From Acetofilamentum sp. (lineage in GTDB: Bacteria; Bacteroidota; Bacteroidia; Bacteroidales; DYOH01): a DNA stretch of 59,184 nucleotides. The stretch spans positions 1-59,184 of the forward strand of contig DYOH01000012.1 in the NCBI GenBank assembly GCA_020720625.1, written 5' to 3'. Position 1 is the stretch's first letter, and each line of letters starts with the position of its first letter. The notes below the pieces were generated by a model that did not search any database, had not been told where the DNA came from, and was given only the letters and a program-made list of their open reading frames with translations. A program made the translations under genes and the position numbers. Shown in pieces: positions 8,370 through 17,570 of the stretch.

Positions 8370-9716
8370 TTAATTATCAGTTAATTGAATTGAAATATCT
8401 TTTATCAGTACCTGACGTTCGCTCTCTAGCCTATATTCGTCGAGTCGTGAAATTGTAGACAAAAGCTCATTATATTTAGTTGTCTCCAAAACAGGTAGTT
8501 TATCCAAACCAAGCTTTTCGAGCTGCTCCGAAACGTATCCATAGCTTATCTGGGCGATATCTAGTGCAGGAGCGTAGCCCTCGTGATCGTCGGCATCTTT
8601 GGCAATTAGCAATATTCTTGCTTTTATGAGCAGATTTGCAACATAATTGGTTAAGGTGTATGGAATACCTGTTTTTAGCGATAATTCGTCGTTATTGAGC
8701 GGACGGGCACCGATTAAAAAACCATGGATAATGGAATTTAGCAACACGCTGGCAATCCGCATTTTAAGTCCGAAACTTATTTCTTCGCTAAGGCTATTGT
8801 AACGGTATCTTTTTACATTCTGTACGGCAAAACTAAGCTCAGAACCCAACAATACAATTACCCAGCTTAATTGTGCCCAAACCATAAATAGCGGCAATGC
8901 CGCAAAACTTCCATAAATTGTATTATAGCGCGAAACGCCAATCTGAAAATTGATATACGCCCATTGAGTTAGCTGGAAAGCTGTTCCGGCAACAACACCG
9001 GCGATTAGGGCCGGAAGAAAATCTACTTTTGTGTTGGGCAAAATGATGTAAAGCAAAGTAAATAATAACCAAAACAAAAAGTAGGGTGTAAATTGTATTA
9101 GATATAATACTGCCGACGAGAGAAAAGTAAGTACTTCGTGGCCTACCGAAATATTTTCTATGTAGGTAGTTATAAAAACAGTTGCACTTGAGGCCAGAAT
9201 AAGTAGAATTGGGGCAAAAAGGAGAATTGAGAAGTAATCGGTGAGCTTGCGCAGAAAGTTACGATCTTTGGCCACTTTCCAAATACGGTTAAAGGCATCC
9301 TCGATATGATTGAGCAGCTTAACTACCGACCAAAAAAGCACCACAATACCAACCCCGGCAATGGCTTCGCCTTTGGTAGTATCTAGCAGCGAATGGGCAA
9401 ACTTTAGGGAGAAATCAAGCACTTGTTCTTGGCCTTGAAATGCACTGGCTAGTTCCCTTTCGAGCAGTGCCGATAATCCGAATCCTTCGGCTATACCAAA
9501 AGCCATGGCCAGCAATGGCACTATGGACAAAATGAGATAAAAAGTTAGCGCACTTGCCCTTAGTTGAATTTTATCTCTTAAAAACTGTGTGGTGGCCAAA
9601 GTAATTACCTGAATACTTTTATACCAAAAGGCTCTTAGAACTGGCATAGATTCTAGTTCAATTGACCATATTTTGTAATCGAAAAAATGCATAATCTTTT
9701 CGATTCTTTGTTTCAT
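8370..9716 (-). CDS. YihY/BrkB-family inner membrane protein
   Basis: The product is about 448 residues from the ATG at 9716 (MKQRIEKIMHFFDYKIW); ATGs at 9758 and 9773 are alternatives. The first 300 residues hold six membrane segments and family hallmarks: LRASALTFYLILSIVPLLAM, FWSVVKLLNHIEDAFNRIWK and YNTIYGSFAALPLFMVWAQL. A cytoplasmic C-terminal part of about 140 residues resembles a winged-helix domain (NDELSLKTGIPYTLTNYV), common in Bacteroidota members. The family was once called RNase BN; that activity is now assigned to another protein, and the role here is unknown. Confidence 0.85.
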   Translation of the reverse strand: MKQRIEKIMHFFDYKIWSIELESMPVLRAFWYKSIQVITLATTQFLRDKIQLRASALTFYLILSIVPLLAMAFGIAEGFGLSALLERELASAFQGQEQVLDFSLKFAHSLLDTTKGEAIAGVGIVVLFWSVVKLLNHIEDAFNRIWKVAKDRNFLRKLTDYFSILLFAPILLILASSATVFITTYIENISVGHEVLTFLSSAVLYLIQFTPYFLFWLLFTLLYIILPNTKVDFLPALIAGVVAGTAFQLTQWAYINFQIGVSRYNTIYGSFAALPLFMVWAQLSWVIVLLGSELSFAVQNVKRYRYNSLSEEISFGLKMRIASVLLNSIIHGFLIGARPLNNDELSLKTGIPYTLTNYVANLLIKARILLIAKDADDHEGYAPALDIAQISYGYVSEQLEKLGLDKLPVLETTKYNELLSTISRLDEYRLESERQVLIKDISIQLTDN

Positions 9717-10259
9717 GCCTAAGCCTTTGATTTTTATTCGTCTTGTTTGTTTATTCATTGCTTGCAATATCATTTATGTGAAAGCATTGTCTTGCTGACA
9801 TTTATTCCTGCATTTATAATTCGATGGCGTTTAAAGTGATATAGTCGGATTTGAACGCTTTCAGTTATTATTTTTTGCGCATTCCATAAAATTTTTGTGT
9901 ATAATATTTCTCCGGAATGCAAATCGGCATAAATTTAGTACAAAATTTTATAAATACGATTTTCCGGCAAACGATTTTTACATTTCTCCTTTGGAACTCA
10001 AAAAATTGTGTCCACATAAATCTAATTCAAGAGGAATATTACTGCTTTAAATAAGTTAATCGTTTGAACTATTGAATATATACCATGTTTAATGCCGCTA
10101 TTACTTAAAAATACTGTGTTCCGCATTAGTTACGCTAGCCAAACGATACCAAGTTTAAATTGGACTATATTGAAAGTCAAATCGGTAGAAATATGCTTGT
10201 CGAACATAAAAAACTTTGCGGAAATTCACTAGCTTTCGACCCAAAAAAAGAAAGAACGT
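9717..10259. other. 543-bp AT-rich divergent spacer
   Basis: This spacer separates divergently transcribed genes and must carry their promoters. A short open frame at 10160-10360 overlaps the hydratase gene and has no coding look. I see no RNA gene, clear repeat or convincing promoter match. Confidence 0.5.
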
Positions 10260-11039
10260 ATGAACTATCAAACTATTCTTACAGAAAAGCAAGGCAAAAT
10301 TTGCAAAATTTTGCTAAACAGGCCACAACAATTAAATGCATTAAATACCCTGGTCTTTAGTGAATTGGAAACTGCCTTTAATAGAGCTGCTCAGGACAAC
10401 GATATTTGGGCTGTTTTGATAAGCGGCTCTGGTGATAAAGCATTTGCTGCCGGTGCAGATATCAAGGAATTTGCCGGATTTAATAAAGCCCAGGCAAAAG
10501 AACTTTCGGCCAATGGCCAACGTATTTTTAATCTGATTGCCGATATGCGTAAACCTGTGCTGGCTGCCATTAACGGTTTTGCATTAGGTGGAGGTCTCGA
10601 ACTGGCCATGGCTTGCCATTTGCGCATTGCTTCGGAAAATGCTCGTTTTGGCCAACCAGAAGTGAGTTTGGGGCTTACTCCAGGATATGCCGGCACACAG
10701 AGGCTTACCGAATTGATTGGCCGATCTAAAGCCACCGAATTTTTGCTTTCAGGCGAAATGTTTGGTGCCGAAGAAGCCCTTAAGCTTGGTTTGCTTAACT
10801 ATGTTGTACCTCAATCTGAATTAATGAATAAAGCCATGGAAGTGCTCGCGAAAATTACGAAGCAGGCTCCTGTGGCTCTGGCAGGTGTTCTCAAGTCGGT
10901 GAATGCTTATTTTGATAAACAAACCGATGGATATCAAACCGAAGTAAATGAGTTTGCGCACTGCTTTACATCCGAAGATTTTAAAGAAGGTACTTCGGCT
11001 TTTATTGAGCGACGAAAGCCCGAATTTAAAGGTAAATAG
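10260..11039 (+). CDS. Enoyl-CoA hydratase (crotonase family)
   Basis: This 259-residue protein is a standard crotonase. The oxyanion-hole and CoA segments AAGADIKEF (near residue 65) and FALGGGLELAMACHLRIAS (near 107) are present. Both catalytic glutamates are there, one in GGGLELA and one in FGQPEVSLGLTPG, supporting hydratase rather than a degraded paralogue. It would hydrate trans-2-enoyl-CoA, possibly crotonyl-CoA, in fatty-acid oxidation or a butanoyl-CoA route. It has its own upstream region and no partner thiolase or 3-hydroxyacyl-CoA dehydrogenase nearby. Confidence 0.9.
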   Translation: MNYQTILTEKQGKICKILLNRPQQLNALNTLVFSELETAFNRAAQDNDIWAVLISGSGDKAFAAGADIKEFAGFNKAQAKELSANGQRIFNLIADMRKPVLAAINGFALGGGLELAMACHLRIASENARFGQPEVSLGLTPGYAGTQRLTELIGRSKATEFLLSGEMFGAEEALKLGLLNYVVPQSELMNKAMEVLAKITKQAPVALAGVLKSVNAYFDKQTDGYQTEVNEFAHCFTSEDFKEGTSAFIERRKPEFKGK

Positions 11040-11305
11040 GCCAGTTTTTTTTAAATTTTTCAAATATCTGCCGGCCTGTATCATAAAATATGAATTAAAT
11101 TCTTCTGCTTTTTTCAGGCCGGATGGTATTTCGCTCATTTTATATCGTACAGAAAACCACTGCCATTTACTTTTGTTGCTAAACAATGCCTGATTATAAA
11201 GTATGCACTTTTCGGTACTTGTTTTGACCCACTTTTTTTTATCAGGATTTTTATCCTAATTTTAGCTTGTCTAATTTATAATTTAAAATTTAATGCTACG
11301 ATAAG

Positions 11306-12595
11306 ATGAAACTAAAATATGCGCTATACATACTGCTCTTTTCAGGAATTATTGGGTTAAGTTCCTGTAATTGGTTCGATAAGGAAGATGATTTAACGGA
11401 AACGCAAGATTTAAATAAGTTTATTTTCGAGGTAATGAAAGAACAGTCATGGTATTACTGGTACGATATGGTGCCCGAATTAGAACCACTGGATTATGCC
11501 GACAGCTACCAATATCTCGAAGAATTGAAATACCAGGAGCTTGATGGCTGGAGTTATCTAACAACCATTGAAGAATATAATGCACACTACGTTTATGCGG
11601 TATATTACGGGCATGGTTTTGCCTATAAATTTGACGAAAGCGGCAAAATGCGCATCAGTTTTGTATATGCAAACTCGCCCATCGCGCAATTAGGTGTGCA
11701 AAGGGGCTGGGAAATCATTGCCGTGAATGCTACCTCTGTGCCCGACATTGTTTCGCAAAACCTGTTGGCAACAATTTTTGGACCTTCGCAGGCCGGCTAT
11801 ACCAATCATATAAAAATAGTAAACTTGCAACAAGACACCTTGGAATTTGATGTTCAAAAAACAGAAGTGTCTCAAAATACAGTTCTTTACAAAAATGTTT
11901 ATGAATATGCCGGAGGTAAAACCGGCTATCTCGTATTTAAAAGCTTTATAGAACCTTCAATAGCTGAGTTAAAGACTGCATTTACCTATTTTCAGTCAGA
12001 GAACATTAATAACCTTGTGCTCGATTTGCGCTATAATGGCGGCGGATTAATGAGTGTTGCAAATTATCTGGCTTCGGCAATTGGTGGCGCTAATGTAACA
12101 AACAAAGTATTTGTAAAATTTTCGCACAATAATACCAAAACCGGAAACGATTTTCAAAACTTGTTTTCGACACCCGATGTGCCATTGAATATTAATAAAT
12201 TAGTGGTAATTGCTACCAGTAGCACTGCATCGGCATCCGAGGCGGTTATAAATGGTTTAATGCCATTTATGGAGGTAAAAGTTGTAGGCGGAAACACACA
12301 CGGAAAACCCGTGGGTATGTATTCTTTCGAGCATGGTAATTACAAGCTTGTGCCCATTTGCTTTAAATTAACCAATAGCCAGGATTATGGCGATTATTTC
12401 GATGGTTTGCCGGCAGATGCTCTCCGTGCAGATGATTTGTCGAAAGACTGGGGAAATAAGGAAGAGGCCAGCTTGAAAGAAGCCCTTTATTATATCGAAA
12501 ATGGTTTTTTCAGCAACCAACTGCCTGTAAAATCAAACCCGAACTTACCCAAAATGCCGCTTAAAGGATTGAAAGCGGAAATAGGAGCAATTTAA
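11306..12595 (+). CDS. S41-family (C-terminal processing) protease, lipoprotein
   Basis: The product is 429 residues and starts with a lipoprotein signal (MKLKYALYILLFSGIIGLSSC, Cys near residue 21). An N-terminal helical cap is followed by a PDZ-like region (SPIAQLGVQRGWEIIAVN) and the S41 core. The catalytic Ser lies in ATSSTASASEAVINGL and the general-base Lys in GGNTHGKPVGMYSF. It probably cleaves envelope or exported proteins. Bacteroidota have many such cell-surface S41 lipoproteins with uncertain substrates. The RlpA-like gene starts two bases after its stop, suggesting one envelope operon. Confidence 0.88.
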   Translation: MKLKYALYILLFSGIIGLSSCNWFDKEDDLTETQDLNKFIFEVMKEQSWYYWYDMVPELEPLDYADSYQYLEELKYQELDGWSYLTTIEEYNAHYVYAVYYGHGFAYKFDESGKMRISFVYANSPIAQLGVQRGWEIIAVNATSVPDIVSQNLLATIFGPSQAGYTNHIKIVNLQQDTLEFDVQKTEVSQNTVLYKNVYEYAGGKTGYLVFKSFIEPSIAELKTAFTYFQSENINNLVLDLRYNGGGLMSVANYLASAIGGANVTNKVFVKFSHNNTKTGNDFQNLFSTPDVPLNINKLVVIATSSTASASEAVINGLMPFMEVKVVGGNTHGKPVGMYSFEHGNYKLVPICFKLTNSQDYGDYFDGLPADALRADDLSKDWGNKEEASLKEALYYIENGFFSNQLPVKSNPNLPKMPLKGLKAEIGAI

Positions 12596-12597
12596 AT

Positions 12598-12990
12598 ATG
12601 AAACGATTAATTTTTATTAGTATATTGCTTTTTCTACAGTGTAAGGCTGCTGTGGAAGAACCAAAGGAAAAGTATAATTTCTTTGCCGAGGGAAATGCGA
12701 CTTGGTATGGTAATTCTTTTCATGGAAAATATACAGCCAGTGGCGAGTTGTTTGACACCAATAAACTAACCGCAGCGCACAAAACGCTCCCATTTGGCAC
12801 TGTGGTGCGGGTTACCAATCTGAGTAACAATCTTTCGGTGCTGGTAAGAATAAACGACAGAGGCCCAGTTAGCAAGAGCCTCATTATTGATTTGTCGCAA
12901 TCTGCTGGTACGGAAATTGACATTTTGCACGCTGGCGTGGCAAAGGTAAGACTCGAAATTCTGGAGCTGACAAAGCAATCTGAAGAATGA
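12598..12990 (+). CDS. RlpA-like septal-ring lytic transglycosylase lipoprotein
   Basis: The product is 130 residues with a short lipoprotein signal (MKRLIFISILLFLQC). The remainder is one double-psi beta-barrel with the RlpA signatures GNATWYGNSFHGKYTASGE, LPFGTVVRVTNL and VLVRINDRGPV, including the conserved Asp. RlpA proteins cleave or bind denuded peptidoglycan at the septum. This one lacks the C-terminal SPOR domain found in larger homologues, so septal targeting must come from elsewhere. It is coupled to the upstream S41 protease gene. Confidence 0.88.
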   Translation: MKRLIFISILLFLQCKAAVEEPKEKYNFFAEGNATWYGNSFHGKYTASGELFDTNKLTAAHKTLPFGTVVRVTNLSNNLSVLVRINDRGPVSKSLIIDLSQSAGTEIDILHAGVAKVRLEILELTKQSEE

Positions 12991-13055
12991 ATGAGCCTAC
13001 AGCAATTGATTTTGCTAGCTTCATTAAAATCATATATTTAATTGTTTGTAAAAAA

Positions 13056-13087
13056 TTTGGTTTTGTGCTTAATATTTTTTTATTTTG
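13056..13087 (+). promoter_or_regulatory. Probable rpsT promoter
   Basis: TTTG at 13056-13059 and TTATTTTG at 13080-13087, 20 bases apart, match the Bacteroidota housekeeping consensus TTTG-N19-TAnnTTTG with one mismatch. The box ends 50 bases before the rpsT ATG. Confidence 0.55.
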
Positions 13088-13137
13088 CACTCCCAAATCA
13101 GGAAATTTAAGTAGAAAGATATAAAAGTTTAAAGGAA

Positions 13138-13404
13138 ATGGCTAATCATAAATCAGCAAAGAAGAGTATCAGACAAGCAGAAACTGCTAGATTACGTAAC
13201 AGATATTACTACGTTACCACACGTAATGCAGTAAAAAAATTAAGAACGACTACTGAAAAAACAGACGCAGAGAAACTGATGCCCAGCGTTTTTTCAATGC
13301 TAGATAAACTGGCTAAAAGAAACATTATTCATAAAAACAAAGCATCTAACTTAAAATCTAAGTTAAATGGTTATGTAAACCGCTTAACTGCTAAAGCAGC
13401 TTAA
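13138..13404 (+). CDS. rpsT: 30S ribosomal protein S20
   Basis: The product is 88 residues, normal for S20. It starts [15 protein letters not shown], is very rich in Lys and Arg, and is helical throughout, ending in NRLTAKAA. S20 binds 16S rRNA and helps assemble the small subunit. It is monocistronic, with its own promoter upstream and an intrinsic terminator downstream. Confidence 0.96.
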   Translation: MANHKSAKKSIRQAETARLRNRYYYVTTRNAVKKLRTTTEKTDAEKLMPSVFSMLDKLAKRNIIHKNKASNLKSKLNGYVNRLTAKAA

Positions 13405-13431
13405 TTTAGCAGTTTGCTGATAAAAATATAC

Positions 13432-13456
13432 AGCCGCCATGAGTGCGGCTTTTATT
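13432..13456 (+). terminator. rpsT intrinsic terminator
   Basis: A stem AGCCGC (13432-13437) / GCGGCT (13445-13450) with a 7-base loop is followed by a T-rich stretch. It lies 28 bases past the rpsT stop codon. Confidence 0.75.
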
Positions 13457-13615
13457 GTTTATTTTAGTCCCAAATTTATACTCATCTCTTCTTATTTTTA
13501 TTTCTTTTCAGCCATTGATTGGATAATTATCAACATAAAAAATCTTATCTCCCGAAATGATAAATATTTCGGTAAAAAGAATTAAATTCATATCCAAATT
13601 TAATGTTTATGGCTT

Positions 13616-14728
13616 ATGAAGAATTCTTTTGTTGTTGTATTGTTGTTGGCTATCATTTTTAGTGCTTGTAATCATCGAAGTGTTAATGAAAATAATGAAT
13701 CCTTTAAAACGTATTTTTGGCTTGGAAGCTATACTGATGGCAATAGTAAGGGAATATATCAATACTCTTTAAGCGATAGTGGTATTGTAAAATTGGAGAA
13801 ATTGGCTGCAATAAGCGAAAATCCATCATTCCTGACAAAATCTGCCGACGGTAAATTCCTTTTGGTGGTGAACGAAAATAGTTCGGAAGGTAAAGTATCT
13901 TTATATCAGATAATTAATGATAGTCTTGTGTTTGTTAATAGTCAGATATCCGGAGGCGAGCATCCATGCTATATAACCATAAACCAAAACAACACAGTAC
14001 TTACAGCCAATTACAGCAGCGGCAGCATAGGACTACACAACTTAAGCGAAGAAAATACGCTTAGCGAGCTGCTTTTTAAGGAACTCCATACAGGCAAAAG
14101 TTCCCACGAACGGCAGCAAGGGCCGCATGCTCATTCGGTCTATTTTTTAGAAGACGATTGGGTTGTTTCTGCTGATTTAGGTAGTAACCAACTTTGGTTT
14201 TCGCGCCTTGATTCCAATCAAAGTATTCTTTTAATGAACGATAGCATAAAAATTTCATTGCCAGAAGGCAGCGGGCCAAGGCATTTGGCTATTACCAAGG
14301 CTTTTGAACAGATATATGTGCTAAATGAATTAAGCAGTACTATTACACTCCTGCAAAAAGATTCGGGCGTATATTACCGCACTTTACAACATTTTAGCAC
14401 ACTTCCGGTTAATTTCGAAGGAGAGAATTTAGCCGCAGATATACATTTATCGTCTGACGAAAGATTTGTGTATGCTTCGAACCGGGGGCACAACAGTATT
14501 GCAGTTTTTGAACGTAATATGCACAATGGCTCTCTACAGTTAGTGGCCCATGAAATTGTGCGCGGTGAGTGGCCCCGGAATTTTGCCCTTACCCCCGACA
14601 ATAGTTTTTTGTTGGTAGCCAATCAGCACAGCAACAATATAGTGGTCTTTAAACGAAACCCAGAAAACGGTACATTGCAATTTGTTAGCGAAACAGAGGC
14701 TTTCGCTCCGGTAAGTATACTTTTTTAA
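13616..14728 (+). CDS. Lactonase-family beta-propeller lipoprotein (Pgl/YbhE-like)
   Basis: The product is 370 residues with a lipoprotein signal (MKNSFVVVLLLAIIFSAC). The rest is the seven-bladed propeller of the YbhE-type 6-phosphogluconolactonase family, with typical FWLGSYTDGNSKGIYQY, GGEHPCYITINQNN, QGPHAHSVYF and GSGPRHLAI segments and the repeated blade motif ANQHSNNIVVFKR. Because it is exported and lipidated it probably does not serve the cytosolic pentose-phosphate pathway; a periplasmic or surface sugar-lactone substrate is more likely. The GH13 gene follows after 11 bases. Confidence 0.82.
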   Translation: MKNSFVVVLLLAIIFSACNHRSVNENNESFKTYFWLGSYTDGNSKGIYQYSLSDSGIVKLEKLAAISENPSFLTKSADGKFLLVVNENSSEGKVSLYQIINDSLVFVNSQISGGEHPCYITINQNNTVLTANYSSGSIGLHNLSEENTLSELLFKELHTGKSSHERQQGPHAHSVYFLEDDWVVSADLGSNQLWFSRLDSNQSILLMNDSIKISLPEGSGPRHLAITKAFEQIYVLNELSSTITLLQKDSGVYYRTLQHFSTLPVNFEGENLAADIHLSSDERFVYASNRGHNSIAVFERNMHNGSLQLVAHEIVRGEWPRNFALTPDNSFLLVANQHSNNIVVFKRNPENGTLQFVSETEAFAPVSILF

Positions 14729-14739
14729 AACTTTAGGAT

Positions 14740-16284
14740 ATGATTAATCAGGACGACATCATTTATTTTATTGTTACCGACCGCTTTGCCGACGGTGACA
14801 AAAGCAACAACAAAGGCGTGGATAAGGCCAACCCTAAAAGGTTTCACGGCGGAGATTTTGCTGGTTTGATTCAAAAGGCACCTTATTTGCAGAAATTAGG
14901 AATCACTGCAGTGTGGATAACGCCTGTATATTTAAACATCGGGCAGTTTAATCATGTGGATCCGTATCATTATTACTGGGCCCTGGATTTCGACAAAGTA
15001 GATCCTCATCTCTACACCTACAAAGCTGAGTACGCCGAAGGTAGTAAAAAATATGTGAAAGACCTAGTTGATGAATTGGCAAAATTTGGCATTAAACTGA
15101 TTTTGGATATGGTGGTGAATCATGCCGGTTATGAAGCAGAAAATCATTACAACAAATATTGGTTTCAGCATGGAACCGGAGAAATTGAAGGTCAGTTAGC
15201 TGGTTTGCCCGATTTTGATCACGACAATCCCAATGTGATAGATTATTTCATTAATAATATTCTCGACTGGATAGAAGAAACGGGCATTCAGGCTATCCGT
15301 ATGGATACAGCCAAGCATGTGGAAAGTAAATTCTGGAATGCTTTTAAAGCCCAAATTAAAGGAGCTTATCCAAACCTTACTTTACTCGGCGAAGTGCTTT
15401 ACGAAGATAAAAACATGATTCCTGAGATTGCTAAATTTCAGCGGTACTACGATTTCGATTCCCTTTTTGATTTTCCGCTGCGAACAGCAATCAAAAATAC
15501 CATTATTTGGGATTACCCCATGACAGAATTGGCTCGACCGCAAATGCATACCGACGAAGAGCCGGGAGTACTCGACATGGACAACCCTTATGAGAATGGA
15601 TACTCCAATGCTAACCGACTTGTAACTTTGCTCGATAACCACGATTTGGATAAACGCATCATGAGTCATGCCCGCCAGCGGCATCCAAACACCGAAGGAC
15701 TACCCTGGGCTTATAAAGTGATGAAACTTGCTTTGGCTTTGCAGTTTGCTGTTAGAGGTATTCCTCAGCTCTACTATGGTATTGAGCTCGGATTGGAAGG
15801 CTGGCGGACAGAAGATTCCGATGCCGATTTGCGACGGGATTTCCCTTGGCAACTGCTCGACAATAACTTTGAACCTAAAAATACCGGCGATGGATTGCCA
15901 TCTTATCAAGGGGATTTGTTTTTGTATACTCAATCATTAATTAAATTGCGTAAAGAGCATGCTGCTTTGCGTTATGGCATGATGATTACACTCTGGGTTG
16001 ATGTTCATGTGTATGCTTTTGCACGCTATCATCGGAATAATCTGGTAATTACGATCATAAATAATGGTTATCTGGATATGGACGAAGCGCTGATTGTGCC
16101 TTTGAAAAAATATGGCGACCAAGAAAAAAACAATCAGTTATTACCCGACAGAATTATGGATATGATTGATAAATATGGGCTTGTTGAGTATAAGGCACAA
16201 TATCTGCTCCTAAAGCGCGAAAACGATTCGCTTAGTTTTTTGGTACCAGGTAAAACGGCCCATTTTTATGTCTTGAATCAATAA
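14740..16284 (+). CDS. GH13-family alpha-amylase-type glycoside hydrolase
   Basis: The product is 514 residues without a signal peptide, so it is cytoplasmic. The four GH13 regions are intact: LILDMVVNHAGY (I), IRMDTAKHVE with nucleophile Asp at about residue 189 (II), LLGEVLYED with acid/base Glu at about 218 (III), and LLDNHDLDKR with Asp at about 302 (IV). The start IIYFIVTDRFADGD is the first strand of the (beta/alpha)8 barrel. It should cleave or transfer alpha-glucosidic bonds in starch- or glycogen-derived sugars. Exact specificity is not readable. It is co-oriented with, and 11 bases from, the lactonase gene. Confidence 0.9.
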   Translation: MINQDDIIYFIVTDRFADGDKSNNKGVDKANPKRFHGGDFAGLIQKAPYLQKLGITAVWITPVYLNIGQFNHVDPYHYYWALDFDKVDPHLYTYKAEYAEGSKKYVKDLVDELAKFGIKLILDMVVNHAGYEAENHYNKYWFQHGTGEIEGQLAGLPDFDHDNPNVIDYFINNILDWIEETGIQAIRMDTAKHVESKFWNAFKAQIKGAYPNLTLLGEVLYEDKNMIPEIAKFQRYYDFDSLFDFPLRTAIKNTIIWDYPMTELARPQMHTDEEPGVLDMDNPYENGYSNANRLVTLLDNHDLDKRIMSHARQRHPNTEGLPWAYKVMKLALALQFAVRGIPQLYYGIELGLEGWRTEDSDADLRRDFPWQLLDNNFEPKNTGDGLPSYQGDLFLYTQSLIKLRKEHAALRYGMMITLWVDVHVYAFARYHRNNLVITIINNGYLDMDEALIVPLKKYGDQEKNNQLLPDRIMDMIDKYGLVEYKAQYLLLKRENDSLSFLVPGKTAHFYVLNQ

Positions 16285-16424
16285 TGATCTGTTTACTTGA
16301 CGGTAAATTATTTTTTATAAAATAAAGGATAATCGAATCTAAATTCATTTATTTTGATTAATTTGTAGCTGTTTCTGCAAATGATTTAGCAGACTGAGGA
16401 TGAAAATGTTTCACATAAAAAAAA

Positions 16425-16910
16425 ATGAAAATGATTGATCAATTACTTAGTTCAGTAAAAGGCATGGTGGGCGAACAACTAGCAGGGAAAGTTAATTTCG
16501 ACCAAACTCAGTTGGAAAAAACAATGGAAGTTACCAAGGAATCGGTCTTAGGCGGATTAAAAAAAGAAGCTTTGGGCGGAAATGTATCTGGTATTCTTAA
16601 TCTTTTTAACGGAAAAGATGTGGCCAATAACGAAAATCCTATTGTAAGTTCAGTTTCCAACATGTTTGTGGTGAAGGCTATTGAAAAATTGGGCGTTAAT
16701 GCCGAAACCGCAATGTCGCTTAGCAATACTGTGGTGCCTTTGGTAATGCAAAAATTTGCCAGCAAAGACGAAACAGGCGAAGCCAAAAGCGAGCTTGAAT
16801 TGATGGATTTAATTGGATTTAGCGCCGATAGCGATATGAAAGAGCTTGTTTCGGGTTATCTGAAAAAAGGTACCGACTTATTGGGCGGCTTGGGAGGATT
16901 ATTTAAATAA
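16425..16910 (+). CDS. Small helical protein (DUF937-like)
   Basis: The product is 161 residues (159 from the second ATG at 16431, MIDQLLSSVKGMVGEQL, which is just as plausible). It is soluble and alpha-helical, with glycine-rich hinges (KKGTDLLGGLGGLF) that resemble DUF937-type proteins. No catalytic motif is seen. It is a single gene between the GH13 gene and a terminator. Confidence 0.65.
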   Translation: MKMIDQLLSSVKGMVGEQLAGKVNFDQTQLEKTMEVTKESVLGGLKKEALGGNVSGILNLFNGKDVANNENPIVSSVSNMFVVKAIEKLGVNAETAMSLSNTVVPLVMQKFASKDETGEAKSELELMDLIGFSADSDMKELVSGYLKKGTDLLGGLGGLFK

Positions 16911-16978
16911 TTGTTTTTTTTTGAAAGGCGACAAGCGGTATTTTTCTTGTGGCCATCTCATCTTTTGGCATTTGATAT

Positions 16979-17012
16979 ACCTTGGCAGATTTTCAGTCTG
17001 TCAAGGTTTTTT
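16979..17012 (+). terminator. Intrinsic terminator
   Basis: Arms ACCTTGGCAGA (16979-16989) and TCTGTCAAGGT (16997-17007) pair over 11 bp with one G-U pair, followed by T's to 17012. It sits 69 bases past the stop of the small helical protein gene. Confidence 0.8.
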
Positions 17013-17177
17013 AGGTTTTCAAAATAATTATGCAGTTTTGTTGGCCTATCATTTACTAAAGTTTCGCAGTTGTAAATAACTGAGCTACAAATATAAAATT
17101 TCTGAAACAAAATAGCTAACAAAACCTGATGGTATTGATATTGAGTAAGATACAAACATGATTACCATACTGCCAAA

Positions 17178-17438
17178 TTATGCCACATTATCATCTTGTT
17201 GTTGAAGCAATATCATTATTGCCCACAACTTTTGATTATTCGGATGTTCTGATATTATTTTTTGAATCACATCATCAATATCTATGTCAAACAATTCAAG
17301 TAATGTGTTGATTATTTCAAAAAATAAGCCCCATAGTTTATCCCATAGATTCAATTTGCGTAGTTGCCGGTTTTCCTGTCTAAAAAGTGCCCCAAATGAT
17401 TCGTAATCATCAAATCGCTTTTTAAAATTAAGTAACAT
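17178..17438 (-). CDS. Small ORF of unknown function beside a MITE-like element
   Basis: The product is about 86 residues from the ATG at 17438 (MLLNFKKRFDDYESF). The frame continues upstream to 17546, but that part lies inside the palindromic element at 17442-17570 and is unlikely to be authentic. The protein is hydrophobic and acidic (LFFEIINTLLELFDIDIDDV), with no motif I know. It may be a remnant of a gene carried or interrupted by the element. Confidence 0.35.
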   Translation of the reverse strand: MLLNFKKRFDDYESFGALFRQENRQLRKLNLWDKLWGLFFEIINTLLELFDIDIDDVIQKIISEHPNNQKLWAIMILLQQQDDNVA

Positions 17439-17441
17439 ATA

Positions 17442-17570
17442 TGAGTTCAGTCTAAAAAGATTGAAAAAATGATTATACCCCTGCCAGCGTTTTCTTAATT
17501 GACTTATAAACTGTTTAGTACAGTTACAGCATTTTATAAAAATCAACGCTGGCAGGGTTTTTAGACTCAG
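17442..17570. mobile_element. Palindromic MITE-like element
   Basis: The right end (17545-17570) reads AACGCTGGCAGGG then TTTTTAGACTCA. The left end carries the same blocks inverted: TGAG at 17442-17445, GTCTAAAAA at 17450-17458, and after about 20 extra bases CCCTGCCAGCGTT at 17479-17491. The result is a roughly 129-bp element with inverted ends and no transposase. A 32-base part of its right end recurs at window position 1-32. It abuts a truncated FAD oxidoreductase gene and supplies that remnant's stop codon. Confidence 0.6.

Noticed and set aside
10160-10360. 66-residue plus-strand frame before the enoyl-CoA hydratase gene
   Set aside because: It overlaps the hydratase gene in another frame, has no family look, and its composition is that of spacer DNA.
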